The notes under the pieces were generated by a model. That model made no database searches and had not been told where the DNA came from. It was given only the letters and a program-made list of their open reading frames with translations. DNA of 64,000 nt from Pelagerythrobacter marinus (GTDB lineage Bacteria; Pseudomonadota; Alphaproteobacteria; Sphingomonadales; Sphingomonadaceae), in NCBI RefSeq assembly GCF_009827515.1, contig NZ_WTYO01000002.1, forward strand, positions 62,001 through 126,000, in the 5' to 3' direction. Positions 1-8,742 of this stretch are shown here, piece after piece (the stretch's first letter is position 1; the number at the start of each line of letters is the position of its first letter). The position numbers and the translations under genes were made by a program.

Positions 1-1305
1 CAGGGCGGCAGCAAAGGTGCTGTCCGCCGCATCGAAGACATGGTGCCCCTCGTCGAACACGATCCGCGTTGGGCGCTGTCCCTGGTCGCGCCCGCTGCCG
101 AACCCGGCGCGCGCGGCGTTGATCATCACCAGGGCATGGTTGGCAATCACGAGGTCGGCCCGGGCCGAGGCGCGCGCCGCGCGCTCGATGAAGCATTTCC
201 GGTAGTGCGGGCAGCCGGCATAGACGCATTCGCCTCGCTGGTCGGTGAGCGCGGCGATGCCCCGCTTGCGGAACAGCGTGCCCAGCCAGCCGGGCAGGTC
301 GCCGCCGATCATGTCGCCGTCCCGGCTATAGGCGGCCCAGCGAGCGACCAGGTGGGCCAGGATCGCGGCGCGCCCGGCGAACCCGCCTTGCAGCGCGTCC
401 TCGAGGTTGAGCAGGCAGAGATAGTTCTCGCGCCCCTTGCGCACGACGACCGGTTGCGTTCCGTCCGCCCGGCGCTCGGGCCAGGCCCGTCGGCTCTCGC
501 CGCGCAACTGGCGCTGGAGGTTCTTGGTGTAAGTCGAGACCCAGACCGTGCCGCCCGCCGCCGCGGCCCAGAGCGAGGCCGGGGCGAGATAGCCCAGCGT
601 CTTGCCGATCCCGGTGCCGGCCTGCGCCAGCAGGACATGCGGCGCACCGCGCCCGGCGCGCGGGGCGAAGACCTTGCCCACGTCGCGCGCGTAGCTGTGC
701 TGCCCCTCGCGCCGCTCGGCTCCGCTGCCGGTCAGGTGCGCCAGCTGGCCTTCGATCTCGGCTTCCTCGATCAGGACCTGGCCGGGCGCCGGGCGGTCGG
801 GTGCCTCCTCCCATTCGGGCAGGCGGGAGAAGAGCCATTTCTCCGCCCGTTCGGGGCGCGCGACGTGGGCTGCCAGCACCTGCGCCCAGGGCCAGCGAAG
901 CCGCACGAGCGATTGCAGCGACGACCAGGCCCCCTCGCGCTCGGCCCAGTCGTCGGCCCCGCACCGCGCGAGCAGGACACCGGCGGCGCGTTGCAGCAAG
1001 CCGGGCACGTCGTCGTCGGTTTCGGGCACCTCCAGGTCGAGCGCGTGGGCCAGGCCCTTGGGCGTCGGCACGCAGAAACGCGCGGGATGGACGAATGCGA
1101 ACAGCTCCAGCAGGTCGAGCCCGGAGAGATCGGGATAGCCCAGCCGCGTCGCGACGAGCGGGGCATTGACGATCAGCACCGGCGTATCGGCCGCGGCCAT
1201 GATCGCTTCCCCCTTGGAACAGCCGCGCGTGGGCCCCTCGGGCTCGCGCAGCCAGGTGCCGGCGTGGCTCGCGTGGAGCGCGGGAAGCGTCAGTTGCGGG
1301 GGCAT
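1..1305 (-). CDS. dinG: ATP-dependent DNA helicase, DinG/XPD-like superfamily 2 (3' end outside window)
   Basis: The first 435 residues of an iron-sulfur superfamily 2 helicase are present; the rest lies beyond the left edge. A Walker A motif AQAGTGIGKT has its Lys near residue 235. Motif II is the variant box DEGHH near residue 418. Between them are four Cys spaced as in the DinG/XPD 4Fe-4S domain: one near residue 297 (NYLC) and three in CVYAGCPHYRKC near residues 358-372. About 200 residues precede Walker A, an N-terminal extension more like the long alphaproteobacterial DinG-like helicases than E. coli DinG. DinG proteins unwind DNA 5'-3' and resolve R-loops and other blocked structures; that role is inferred from the family. 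The ATG at 1305 is the first start giving the whole reading frame. The gene points away from the next one. Confidence 0.88.
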   Translation of the reverse strand, partial: MPPQLTLPALHASHAGTWLREPEGPTRGCSKGEAIMAAADTPVLIVNAPLVATRLGYPDLSGLDLLELFAFVHPARFCVPTPKGLAHALDLEVPETDDDVPGLLQRAAGVLLARCGADDWAEREGAWSSLQSLVRLRWPWAQVLAAHVARPERAEKWLFSRLPEWEEAPDRPAPGQVLIEEAEIEGQLAHLTGSGAERREGQHSYARDVGKVFAPRAGRGAPHVLLAQAGTGIGKTLGYLAPASLWAAAAGGTVWVSTYTKNLQRQLRGESRRAWPERRADGTQPVVVRKGRENYLCLLNLEDALQGGFAGRAAILAHLVARWAAYSRDGDMIGGDLPGWLGTLFRKRGIAALTDQRGECVYAGCPHYRKCFIERAARASARADLVIANHALVMINAARAGFGSGRDQGQRPTRIVFDEGHHVFDAADSTFAAAL

Positions 1306-1503
1306 GGCGCGACGATGCGACAGGGGGAACGGAATGTAAACATCGCAGGAGCGCCCGATCGCGGCCGGCGCGCGGGGCGGCGCTGCCACCGCACGGCCCG
1401 GCGCTGGCCCGGGCGCGAAACCCTTGAAAACCAAGGCCCGGTGCCCCGGCCCGCCCGATCGGGCCGGGAACGCCCGGCCTCGCTGGCGCGTTTATGCCGC
1501 GAG

Positions 1504-2208
1504 ATGACCAGACCGGCCCCATACCTTCCGCAGGTCGCGCGTGCAGCGGCGCTGGCGGCCGCCGCCTTCGCCTCGCCCGCGCTGGCCCAGCCCGATGCAC
1601 CGGCCGCGCAAGCCGACACGATCGTGCTGCAGATGCCGGTGGCCCCGCCGGCCGCTTCCGCCCCGGTGCCGGCAACGCCGCTGCCGCTCAACGCGGCCGA
1701 GGCGCAGCACCAGCCGTTCCTGCTCGAATTGCCCGCCCACGGCATCGACCCGGCCGCCCGGGCCTCGGCGGACCTCCCGGAGGCGAACGAAGGCGCGCGG
1801 GCCCGTGTCGCGGCATCGGAAGGGACGGACACCGCGGCCGGCCCCGCGATCGAACCCGGCCTCCGGGTCGCGGCGGCGCAGTCCGTGGGGCCCGCCGCCC
1901 CGGCGACGGGCGATACCGCGATCCTGCCCACGCCGGACAGCACCCCGCCGGCGGCCACCGCCTCGCCCGCTGCCACGCCGGTGGAGCCCGCGCAGAACGG
2001 CACGAGCTGGCTCGCGATCGTCGCGCTGGGTCTCGCCGGGCTGATCCCGCTGGCGCTGGGGCTCGCCGCTTTCGCCTGGTTCCGCCGCCGTGCGCGCCCC
2101 GTCGGGGCCTCGCTGGCGAGCACCGGGCCGATCGCCTCCCCCTCGCAGCCGCGCGACCCCGCGTCGCGGGCTGCCGGAACGACGCCGGAAGGGCCACACC
2201 GCGCCTGA
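1504..2208 (+). CDS. Ala/Pro-rich exported protein with C-terminal membrane anchor, unknown function
   Basis: This 234-residue protein belongs to no family I recognise. It starts with a likely Sec signal peptide (MTRPAPYLPQ, an Ala-rich core, cleavage near SPALAQ). About 150 low-complexity residues rich in Ala, Pro and Thr follow. One hydrophobic segment (WLAIVALGLAGLIPLALGLA) ends in an Arg-rich stop-transfer sequence RRRARP. The expected topology is a periplasmic stalk held by a C-terminal helix, with a short cytosolic tail. The frame is open far upstream, but the signal peptide fixes the start at 1504. It lies between the divergent helicase and lysK, 126 nt before lysK, so co-transcription with lysK is possible but not shown. 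Confidence 0.6.
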   Translation: MTRPAPYLPQVARAAALAAAAFASPALAQPDAPAAQADTIVLQMPVAPPAASAPVPATPLPLNAAEAQHQPFLLELPAHGIDPAARASADLPEANEGARARVAASEGTDTAAGPAIEPGLRVAAAQSVGPAAPATGDTAILPTPDSTPPAATASPAATPVEPAQNGTSWLAIVALGLAGLIPLALGLAAFAWFRRRARPVGASLASTGPIASPSQPRDPASRAAGTTPEGPHRA

Positions 2209-2334
2209 CCCGGGTTCCGACCAAGAGGGTCGCAGGGAAGGGGCGTTCCGACAGGGGCGTCCCTTCTCTCGCATCGGCCCGCGCGCCGCCTTCGCACTTG
2301 CAACAAGGGGCCGCTTGGGCAAGAGGCTGCCGCC

Positions 2335-3978
2335 ATGACCGAACAGACCCTAATCGAAGCCGCCCGCGTGTCCAAGGCCTGGCCGTTCCAGGAGGCGCAG
2401 AAGCTGCTCAAGCGCTATCCCGACGGCAAGCCGGGCGGCGAGCCGGTGCTGTTCGAAACCGGTTATGGCCCCTCCGGCCTGCCGCATATCGGCACGTTCC
2501 AGGAAGTCCTGCGCACGACGCTGGTTCGCCGCGCCTACGAGGCGCTGATCGGCGCGCGGCCCGAAGACGGCAAGACGCGCCTCGTCGCCTTCAGCGACGA
2601 CATGGACGGCTTGCGCAAGGTGCCCGACAACGTCCCCAACCGCGAGATGCTGGCCGGTCATATCGGCAAGCCGCTGTCGCGCATTCCCGACCCGTTCGGG
2701 GCCGGTTTTGCCAGCTTCGCGCACCATAACAACGCCAGGTTGCGCGAGTTTCTCGACCGCTTCGGCTTCGATTACGAGTTCGTCTCCGCCAGCCAGCGAT
2801 ACGACGACGGCGCTTTCGACGATGCGCTGCGCCAGGTGCTGCGCTGCAACCAGGCGATCCTCGACATCATGCTGCCGACCCTGCGCGAGGAACGCCGCCG
2901 GACCTATTCGCCGGTGCTTCCCGTCAGCCCCTCGACCGGCGCGGTGCTGCAGGTGCCGGTGGAGGTCGTCGATGCCGAGGCCGGGATCGTCCGCTTCGAG
3001 GACGAAGACGGCAAGACCGTGGAACAGTCCGCGCTGGGCGGGATGGCCAAGCTGCAGTGGAAGGTCGACTGGGCCATGCGCTGGTACGCGCTGGGAGTCG
3101 ATTACGAGATGTATGGCAAGGACCTGACCGACAGCGGCATCCAGTCGGGCAAGATCGTCAAGGTGCTCGGCGGGCGCAAGCCCGAAGGCCTGATCTACGA
3201 GCTCTTCCTCGACGAGAAAGGGGAGAAGATCTCCAAGTCGAAGGGCAACGGCCTGACGATCGAGGAATGGCTGACCTACGGCAGCGAGGAGAGCCTCGGC
3301 TTCTATATCTTCCCCAATCCGAAGAGCGCCAAGCAGCTGCACGTCGGGGTGATCCCGCGCGCGGTGGACGATTACTGGCAGTTCCGTCAGCGCATTGCCG
3401 AACAATCGCTCGACAAGCAGCTCGGCAACCCGGCCTGGCATCTCCTGCGCGCGAACGGCGGGTTCGACGGGGCCGAGGCGCCCGGCGCGGGCGAGAGCCT
3501 GCCGGTCACTTATGGCCTCCTGCTGAACCTGGTCGGCGTGCTCGGCGCCGGGGCGACGCGCGAGCAGGTCTGGTCCTACCTCGGCAACTACATCGACGAT
3601 CCCGACCCGGCGCGCCACCCGGAGCTCGACCGGCTGGTCGACGCGGCGCTCGCCTACAACCGCGATTTCATCGCCCCCACGCTGGAGCGGCGCGCGCCGA
3701 CGGCGGAGGAAGCGGCGGCGCTGAAGACGCTGGATATGGCGCTGGAAATGGTCGCCGCCGATGCCCCGGCGGAGGAATTGCAGACGATCGTCTACGAGAT
3801 CGGCAAGCAGGAAGAATTCGGGTTCGAGAGCCTGCGCGACTGGTTCCGCGCGCTCTACGAGACGCTCCTCGGGTCGAGCCAGGGGCCGCGGGTGGGCAGC
3901 TTCATCGCGCTTTACGGCATTGCCGACACGCGCAGGCTGATCGCCGAGGCGCTCGCCCGCGCCCGATCGCCTGCGTGA
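2335..3978 (+). CDS. lysK: Lysyl-tRNA synthetase, class I
   Basis: This 547-residue enzyme charges tRNA-Lys with lysine. It is of class I architecture, unrelated to the class II LysS of most bacteria. The HIGH-type signature is in GPSGLPHIGTF (near residue 50) and the KMSKS-type loop is KISKSKGN (near residues 298-304), both ATP-binding elements of a Rossmann-fold synthetase. Length matches the family. The ATG at 2335 follows an AGAGG ribosome-binding site. Class I LysRS is usual in archaea, spirochaetes and many alphaproteobacteria, so it supports the lineage call. It ends 12 nt before the convergent dioxygenase gene. Confidence 0.96.
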   Translation: MTEQTLIEAARVSKAWPFQEAQKLLKRYPDGKPGGEPVLFETGYGPSGLPHIGTFQEVLRTTLVRRAYEALIGARPEDGKTRLVAFSDDMDGLRKVPDNVPNREMLAGHIGKPLSRIPDPFGAGFASFAHHNNARLREFLDRFGFDYEFVSASQRYDDGAFDDALRQVLRCNQAILDIMLPTLREERRRTYSPVLPVSPSTGAVLQVPVEVVDAEAGIVRFEDEDGKTVEQSALGGMAKLQWKVDWAMRWYALGVDYEMYGKDLTDSGIQSGKIVKVLGGRKPEGLIYELFLDEKGEKISKSKGNGLTIEEWLTYGSEESLGFYIFPNPKSAKQLHVGVIPRAVDDYWQFRQRIAEQSLDKQLGNPAWHLLRANGGFDGAEAPGAGESLPVTYGLLLNLVGVLGAGATREQVWSYLGNYIDDPDPARHPELDRLVDAALAYNRDFIAPTLERRAPTAEEAAALKTLDMALEMVAADAPAEELQTIVYEIGKQEEFGFESLRDWFRALYETLLGSSQGPRVGSFIALYGIADTRRLIAEALARARSPA

Positions 3979-3990
3979 TCCGCCGGGGCA

Positions 3991-4659
3991 TCAGCCCCAC
4001 TTGCGCGTGCGATACCACTTGGTGATGACGTATTTCACCCCGCGTTCGACCGGGGTGCCGGCGTGGAGCGTGTCCTCGTTCGGCGAGCCGTCGGGCAGGG
4101 CGTTGTTCCAGGTCAGCAGGACGCCGGGCTTGGGCGGGATCTTGATCCCGACTTCGGTGAAGTGCGTCTCGCCCCCGGCCTCGACCGCGTTGAGGAAGGC
4201 CATCGCGGTCCACGACCGCTGGCCGCCGCGCTTGCGCTCCGCCTTCCAGTATTCCTCGGTCGTGTAGAACCAGTCGTTGTGCGGCTTGAACTGCTGGCCC
4301 GGCATGTAGCGCTGGCCCTGGATCGCCTCGCCGATTTCGGCCTTCAGGCCCAGCGCGTCGTCGATCCGCCGCGATATCCCGGCGACGAAGGGGTCGCGCG
4401 GGTCGAGGTTGCCCGAATAGGACGTGCGGAACCCGGTCGCGTAGTCGGTGTCGTAGAGCGTGCTGGGCTGGGCCACGGCATCGATCATCATGATCAGCCG
4501 CTGGCACTCGGCCGGGCTGAGGAACTGGCCGAAAGCGTAGATCTCCGCCTTGTCGGTCGGCACCTTGTAGGCCTGCGGATCGGCTTCGAGCCGCTTGCGG
4601 ACGGAGGCGCCGACGCGCTTGAGCGCGTCCTTGTCGGGAATCGTGGCGGTCTTGGTCAT
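3991..4659 (-). CDS. 2OG-Fe(II) oxygenase, prolyl 4-hydroxylase alpha-subunit-like
   Basis: This 222-residue protein resembles prolyl 4-hydroxylases, which use 2-oxoglutarate, O2 and Fe(II). The iron facial triad is visible as H127-x-D129 in HNDW and a distal His near residue 199 (TLHAG), followed by basic residues in VKYVITKWY that would hold 2-oxoglutarate. The region around the first ligands (MPGQQFKPHNDW) is typical of the P4H domain. No signal peptide is seen, so it should be cytosolic. The frame is open further upstream; I chose the ATG at 4659 (MTKTATIPDK) because the extra N-terminus looks like untranslated leader. The substrate is unknown. It is divergent from the cytochrome b561 gene. 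Confidence 0.85.
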   Translation of the reverse strand: MTKTATIPDKDALKRVGASVRKRLEADPQAYKVPTDKAEIYAFGQFLSPAECQRLIMMIDAVAQPSTLYDTDYATGFRTSYSGNLDPRDPFVAGISRRIDDALGLKAEIGEAIQGQRYMPGQQFKPHNDWFYTTEEYWKAERKRGGQRSWTAMAFLNAVEAGGETHFTEVGIKIPPKPGVLLTWNNALPDGSPNEDTLHAGTPVERGVKYVITKWYRTRKWG

Positions 4660-4745
4660 CGCACGCTTTCCTATCAGCGCCGGAGTGTGCTTCAAGGGGG
4701 CAGCCGGGGCGGCGGCCCCGCGCACGATATGGGAGGAGAGACGTC

Positions 4746-5303
4746 GTGAACGATACCCCCGCACATCGATATCCGAAAGTGGCCATGGCGCTGCACTGGC
4801 TCCTGGCGATCGGCGTGATCGCCCAGTGGCGGCTGGCCGTGGCGGGCGAGAACGCCGCGTCGGAGGCGGCCGGGCGCGAGATCATGGGCAACCATTTCTC
4901 GCTCGGCGTCGTCGTCCTGCTGCTCGCGCTCGCGCGGCTGGCTTGGCGGCTGGTCCAGCCCAATCCCCCGCTGGCGAGCCATCTCGCCGGCTGGGAACGC
5001 TGGCTGGCCAGGGCGACGCACACGCTGTTCTACGTCCTGCTGATCGCGATGCCGCTGGCCGGGTGGTACGCGATGTCGAAGTACGGCAACGGGGTCGATG
5101 TCTTCGGCGTCGTCTCGCTGCCGGCGCTGCCGGTCGCGTCGGACCCGGAAGGGGCGGGGCGGATCTTCGAACTGCACGCCGCGGCCGGGGTCGCGCTGCT
5201 GGTGGTGACCGCGATCCACGTCCTGGGCACGCTGAAGCACACGCTGGTCGATCGCGACGGCAACCTGTTCCGCATGTTGCCGTTCGGCCGGCCGAAGGCC
5301 TGA
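4746..5303 (+). CDS. Cytochrome b561
   Basis: This 185-residue integral membrane protein of the YodB/CybB family should have four transmembrane helices binding two b-type haems. Likely haem-ligand His residues are in MALHWLL (near residue 17), GNHFSLG (near 50), ELHAAAG and AIHVLG (near 144 and 158). Such proteins pass electrons between the quinone pool and acceptors in the inner membrane. The GTG start at 4746 has a strong GGGAGGAG ribosome-binding site 7 nt upstream. It is divergent from the dioxygenase gene, with 86 nt between the starts, and convergent with the RcnB-like gene. Confidence 0.9.
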   Translation: MNDTPAHRYPKVAMALHWLLAIGVIAQWRLAVAGENAASEAAGREIMGNHFSLGVVVLLLALARLAWRLVQPNPPLASHLAGWERWLARATHTLFYVLLIAMPLAGWYAMSKYGNGVDVFGVVSLPALPVASDPEGAGRIFELHAAAGVALLVVTAIHVLGTLKHTLVDRDGNLFRMLPFGRPKA

Positions 5304-5317
5304 TCGCCCATGCGAAA

Positions 5318-5343
5318 GCCCCCGCCAGTGCGATGGCGGGGGC
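5318..5343. terminator. Hairpin between convergent genes, candidate bidirectional terminator
   Basis: A perfect 10-bp stem GCCCCCGCCA / TGGCGGGGGC with a 6-nt loop lies 15 nt after the cytochrome b561 stop. On the minus strand it is followed by CTTTCGC, on the plus strand by no clear T-run. A second GC-rich dyad (GGGCGCCG/GGCGCCC) lies at about 5384-5400. Either could end the convergent transcripts. Confidence 0.5.
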
Positions 5344-5406
5344 CCGCAAAGGGCCGCCGGGCTGAGAGACCCCGGCGGCGGGGGAGGGCGCCGTCGGCGC
5401 CCCCGA

Positions 5407-6243
5407 TCACCAGAAGAAGTCGTAGATCACGTCCACGACCTGGCCGGTGTGCACGTTCACCAGCAGCACGTCGTCGTAGTAGCGGACCCAGCGATAGGGG
5501 CCGTAGACCGGCGGCAGGCGATAGTGCCACGGATCGTTGATCCAGTAGCGGCTGCCGTAGAACATGCTGCCCAGCCGGATGCCGATGTTCACCCGGTTGT
5601 AGCGATAGTTGCGATAGGGCGCGTAGTAGCGGCCGGGGCGATAGAGATGCCGGTTGGCCGCGCGATAGCGATGCCAGTTGTACCGGTTGTTCTTGCGCCA
5701 GGCGCGGTTCCACGCGCGATGGTTGCGATAGTCGCGGCGATCTTCCCACCGGTCGCGGCGGTAGTCGCGCCGGTCGCGGCGATCCTCCCACCGGTCGCGG
5801 CGGTAGTCGCGCCGGTCTTCCCAGCGCTCGCGCCGGTTCTCGTTACGGTCACGCCGGTACTCGCGCCGCTCGCGATTGCGTTCACGCCGGTTTTCGCGCC
5901 GCTCCTGGTTGCGTTCGCGCCGGTTCTCGCGCCGTTCCTGGTTGCGCTCGCGCCGGTTCTCGCGCCGGTCGTCGGCGCGCGAGCGATCGCGGTTCCACGG
6001 GGCAACCGCGCGCGACGGGCTCGAGCGTTCGCGCGAACGTTCCTGGCGCACTTCGCGCCGGCGTTCGGAACGCTCGGACCGGGCGCGCGAACGGTCGCGG
6101 TTCCACGGCACGCGCGATTCGCGCTCCTGGGCGCGCTGCTGCGCGGATTCCGCGGCGTGGGTCTGGGCGGGAAGCGCGGTCAGCGCGAGCGCGCCGGCCA
6201 GGCCGGTCAGGGCGCTCCCCTTCAGGAATTGTCCGAATGTCAT
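5407..6243 (-). CDS. RcnB-family periplasmic protein with Arg-rich repeat region
   Basis: This 278-residue exported protein has a signal peptide (MTFGQFLKG, hydrophobic core, cleavage near QTHA). A long, highly charged tract of Arg/Glu/Asp/Asn repeats follows. The C-terminal domain resembles RcnB: YRWVRYYDDVLLVNVHTGQ then VVDVIYDFFW at the very end, with aromatic residues before it. In E. coli RcnB is a small periplasmic protein affecting nickel/cobalt efflux; here the repeat tract makes the protein over twice as long, so the metal role is only suggested. The ATG at 6243 is chosen because the signal peptide follows it; an in-frame ATG at 6426 lies inside a conserved promoter element and would give an unlikely leader. 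Confidence 0.8.
   Translation of the reverse strand: MTFGQFLKGSALTGLAGALALTALPAQTHAAESAQQRAQERESRVPWNRDRSRARSERSERRREVRQERSRERSSPSRAVAPWNRDRSRADDRRENRRERNQERRENRRERNQERRENRRERNRERREYRRDRNENRRERWEDRRDYRRDRWEDRRDRRDYRRDRWEDRRDYRNHRAWNRAWRKNNRYNWHRYRAANRHLYRPGRYYAPYRNYRYNRVNIGIRLGSMFYGSRYWINDPWHYRLPPVYGPYRWVRYYDDVLLVNVHTGQVVDVIYDFFW
5714..5990 (-). repeat. In-frame tandem repeats coding Arg-rich units
   Basis: Two families of in-frame repeats lie in the RcnB-like gene. At about 5875-5990 a 33-bp unit codes for variants of NQERRENRRER. At about 5714-5830 units code for variants of DRWEDRRDYRR. Copies differ mainly at synonymous or conservative positions, as expected for slippage or recombination within a coding region. 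The antisense strand stays open through the tract only because of its composition. Confidence 0.85.
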
Positions 6244-6424
6244 GTCTGCGGCTCTCCGTTTGGTCGAGAACGCCGCGCCCACCAACTCGCGGCCCCTCCA
6301 TGTGCAATGGGCCGGGTATAGGCGCCCGCGAATGACCCCCGACTGAACCGGACGTTTAGGCTGCTGTTCATGTTCGGTCCGCGCCGCATGAACGCTGGCG
6401 CTCGGTTCGTCGCGCGCCAGCAAC

Positions 6425-6449
6425 ACATGGACCGCCTGTTACACTGTCC
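6425..6449 (-). promoter_or_regulatory. 25-bp element shared exactly with the lon upstream region
   Basis: Read toward the RcnB-like gene, the element begins GGACAGTGTAAC and ends GGTCCATGT. The same 25 bases occur at 47474-47498, read toward lon. It is 182 nt upstream of the RcnB-like start. The flanks differ apart from a T-rich stretch just upstream in both. It lies in the 362-nt gap 6244-6605, where no other gene was found. Function (promoter, operator or translated leader) is unknown. Confidence 0.75.
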
Positions 6450-6586
6450 AGGCGATAAAAGCCCGCCCGCCCGCCCGCCGGCGCGCGAGGCGGCCGCGAT
6501 GGCCCGTCGCGGGGCGGACGGCTGCCGGTGAAGGCGGTAAGGGGAAGGTGCAGGCATGGCCAGCGAGGCTAGACCGGCCGGCGCAC

Positions 6587-6604
6587 TGTAGGAAAACGCT
6601 TTTT
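6587..6604 (-). promoter_or_regulatory. CRYTTTCCTACA box upstream of the RcnB-like gene
   Basis: Read on the minus strand the site is AAAAAGCGTTTTCCTACA. The holin promoter region has the same 18 bases except A for G (24993-25010). Its core is also found upstream of lon (47331-47342) and of the DUF6456 gene (31132-31143). It lies against the stop codon of the acylphosphatase gene, and the 25-bp element follows 137 nt further on. Confidence 0.55.
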
Positions 6605-6605
6605 T

Positions 6606-6872
6606 CTAGCGGCGTTCGAAGCCCTCTATCGTCGCCGGCTCCGCCGCGGTCGCGGCGATCCGCTCCACCCGGGCGCGCGGCGGCCCATCGTGCATTTGCG
6701 CGATCATCCGTTCGACCGCCTCGGCCGGGCCCTGCAGGTGCGCCTCGACCGTGCCGTCGGCCAGGTTGCGGACCCAGCCGGCCAGGCCCAGCGCGCGGGC
6801 CGTGGCCACCGTCCAGTCGCGGTAGAACACGCCCTGGACCTTGCCGTGGACGACGAGATGGCGGGCGATCAT
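6606..6872 (-). CDS. acyP: Acylphosphatase
   Basis: This 88-residue enzyme hydrolyses acyl phosphates to carboxylate and phosphate. The family signatures are clear: HLVVHGKVQGVFYRDW (near residues 5-20) holds the phosphate-binding loop and the catalytic Arg, and GWVRNLADGTVEAH (near residues 32-45) holds the catalytic Asn. Length matches the family. It ends against the CRYTTTCCTACA box and lies 77 nt downstream of ettA, possibly in the same transcript. Confidence 0.93.
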   Translation of the reverse strand: MIARHLVVHGKVQGVFYRDWTVATARALGLAGWVRNLADGTVEAHLQGPAEAVERMIAQMHDGPPRARVERIAATAAEPATIEGFERR

Positions 6873-6949
6873 CGGCGGGCCTTTCCTTTCCGACGCGCCT
6901 CGCGGCCCCGCCCGCCCCGCGGCATGCGCCGGGCGGGCGGGCGCGCGGC

Positions 6950-8629
6950 TCAGCGCGTCAGCTTCTTGTACGCGAGCCGGGTCGGCCGGTCCGCCGCATC
7001 GCCGAGGCGGCGGCGCTTGTCTTCCTCGTAAGCTTCGAAGTTGCCTTCGAACCATTCGACGTGGCTGTTGCCCTCGAACGCAAGGATATGGGTCGCCAGC
7101 CGGTCGAGGAAGAAGCGGTCGTGCGAGATGACCACGGCGCAGCCGGCGAAGTTCTCGATCGCCTCTTCCAGAGCGCCCAGCGTTTCGACGTCGAGGTCGT
7201 TGGTCGGTTCGTCGAGCAGCAGCACGTTGCCGCCCTGCTTGAGCATCTTGGCCATGTGCACGCGGTTGCGTTCGCCGCCCGAGAGCTTGCCGACGTTCTT
7301 CTGCTGGTCCTGCCCCTTGAAGTTGAACGCGCCGACATAGGCCCGCGTGCTCATGTCGTGACCGTTGACCTTCATGTAGTCGAGGCCGTCGGAAATCTCT
7401 TCCCACACGTTGTTCTTCGCGTTCAGGTCGTCGCGGCTCTGGTCCACGTAGCCCAGGCGCACGGTGTCGCCGACCTCGATCGTGCCGCTGTCGGGCGTCT
7501 CCTGGCCGGTGAGGATGCGGAACAGGGTGGACTTGCCGGCGCCGTTGGGGCCGATCACGCCGACGATCCCGCCCGGCGGCAGGGTGAAGCTGAGATCCTC
7601 GAACAGCAGCTTGTCGCCATAGGCCTTCGAGATGTTCTTCGCCTCGATCACCTTGCCGCCGAGCCGTTCGGGCACCTGGATGACGATCTGCGCCTTGCCC
7701 GGCTTGCGGTCCTGCTGCGCGTCCTGCAGCTGCTCGAACTTGCGGATACGCGCCTTGGACTTGGTCTGGCGCGCGCTGGGCGTCTGCCTGATCCATTCCA
7801 GCTCGCGGCTGAGCGCCTTCTGGCGGCCCGATTCCTCGCGGCTTTCCTGTTCGAGCCGCTTGGCCTTCTTTTCCAGGTACGTGGAGTAATTGCCTTCGTA
7901 GGGATAGTAGGACCCGCGATCGAGCTCGAGGATCCAGCCCACGACGTTGTCGAGGAAATAGCGGTCGTGGGTGATCATCAGCACCGCGCCGGCATATTCC
8001 TTCAGGTGGTTTTCCAGCCATTCGACGCTTTCGGCATCGAGGTGGTTGGTCGGCTCGTCCAGCAGCAGGATCGACGGCTTCTGGATCAGCAGGCGGGTCA
8101 GCGCGACGCGGCGCTTCTCACCGCCCGAAAGATCGGTCACCGGCCAGTCGCCCGGCGGGCAGCGCAGCGCCTCCATCGCGATTTCCAGCTGGTTGTCGAG
8201 CGTCCAGCCGTCGACCGCGTCGATCTTTTCCTGGAGGGTGCCCATCTCCTCCATCAGCGCGTCGAAATCGGTATCGTCCTTCGGGTCGCCCATCTCGGCG
8301 CTGATCGCGTTGAAGCGTTCGACCATGTCGGCCACTTCGCGCGCGCCGTCGCGCACGTTTTCCAGCACGGTCTTGCTTTCGTCGAGCTGCGGTTCCTGCG
8401 GCAGGTAGCCGACGGTGATGTTCTCGCCCGGCCAGGCCTCGCCGCTGAAATCGGTATCGATCCCGGCCATGATCTTCATCAGGGTGGACTTGCCCACGCC
8501 GTTCGGGCCGACGATGCCGATCTTCGCACCCTGGTAGAACTGCAGGTTGATGTTCGACAGCACCGGCTTGGGCGCACCGGGGAAAGTCTTGGTCATGTTC
8601 TTCATGACGAATGCGTATTGGGCGGCCAT
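6950..8629 (-). CDS. ettA: Energy-dependent translational throttle protein EttA (ABC-F ATPase)
   Basis: This 559-residue ABC-F protein has two nucleotide-binding domains and no membrane domain. The first has GPNGVGKST (near residue 38), the signature LSGGEKRR and DEPTNHLD; the second has GPNGAGKST (near residue 355), LSGGERNR and DEPTNDLD. EttA binds the ribosomal E site and gates the first elongation step according to ATP/ADP level. Length and the basic linker (KAKRLEQESREESGRQK) fit EttA rather than Uup. The ATG at 8629 opens MAAQYAFVMKNMTK, the usual EttA start. Confidence 0.94.
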   Translation of the reverse strand: MAAQYAFVMKNMTKTFPGAPKPVLSNINLQFYQGAKIGIVGPNGVGKSTLMKIMAGIDTDFSGEAWPGENITVGYLPQEPQLDESKTVLENVRDGAREVADMVERFNAISAEMGDPKDDTDFDALMEEMGTLQEKIDAVDGWTLDNQLEIAMEALRCPPGDWPVTDLSGGEKRRVALTRLLIQKPSILLLDEPTNHLDAESVEWLENHLKEYAGAVLMITHDRYFLDNVVGWILELDRGSYYPYEGNYSTYLEKKAKRLEQESREESGRQKALSRELEWIRQTPSARQTKSKARIRKFEQLQDAQQDRKPGKAQIVIQVPERLGGKVIEAKNISKAYGDKLLFEDLSFTLPPGGIVGVIGPNGAGKSTLFRILTGQETPDSGTIEVGDTVRLGYVDQSRDDLNAKNNVWEEISDGLDYMKVNGHDMSTRAYVGAFNFKGQDQQKNVGKLSGGERNRVHMAKMLKQGGNVLLLDEPTNDLDVETLGALEEAIENFAGCAVVISHDRFFLDRLATHILAFEGNSHVEWFEGNFEAYEEDKRRRLGDAADRPTRLAYKKLTR

Positions 8630-8742
8630 CAGTCGTCCTTCGGGAAATGATCGCGGGTGTTTCGGAATTGGCGGCCAGATAGGGCCTGCGGCGCGCGCGG
8701 GCAAGCTGCACGTGGACGCGGCCCCGCCGGGCCGGGAACGCG

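Noticed and set aside
40-1503. Open frame upstream of and in frame with the exported protein at 1504
   Set aside because: Antisense to the DinG-like helicase; the signal peptide marks the true start.
4665-4676. CGCTTTCCTATC as a fifth copy of the CRYTTTCCTACA box
   Set aside because: It differs at the end of the core, and lies against the dioxygenase start without the other shared elements.
5449-6321. 290-codon Ala/Val/Pro-rich frame antisense to the RcnB-like gene
   Set aside because: It only reflects the Arg-rich repeats read backwards; the minus-strand gene has a signal peptide and an RcnB domain.
6240-6557. 105-codon frame in the gap before the RcnB-like gene
   Set aside because: No motif, and it covers the 25-bp element and leader; similarity to a frame before lon comes only from that shared element.
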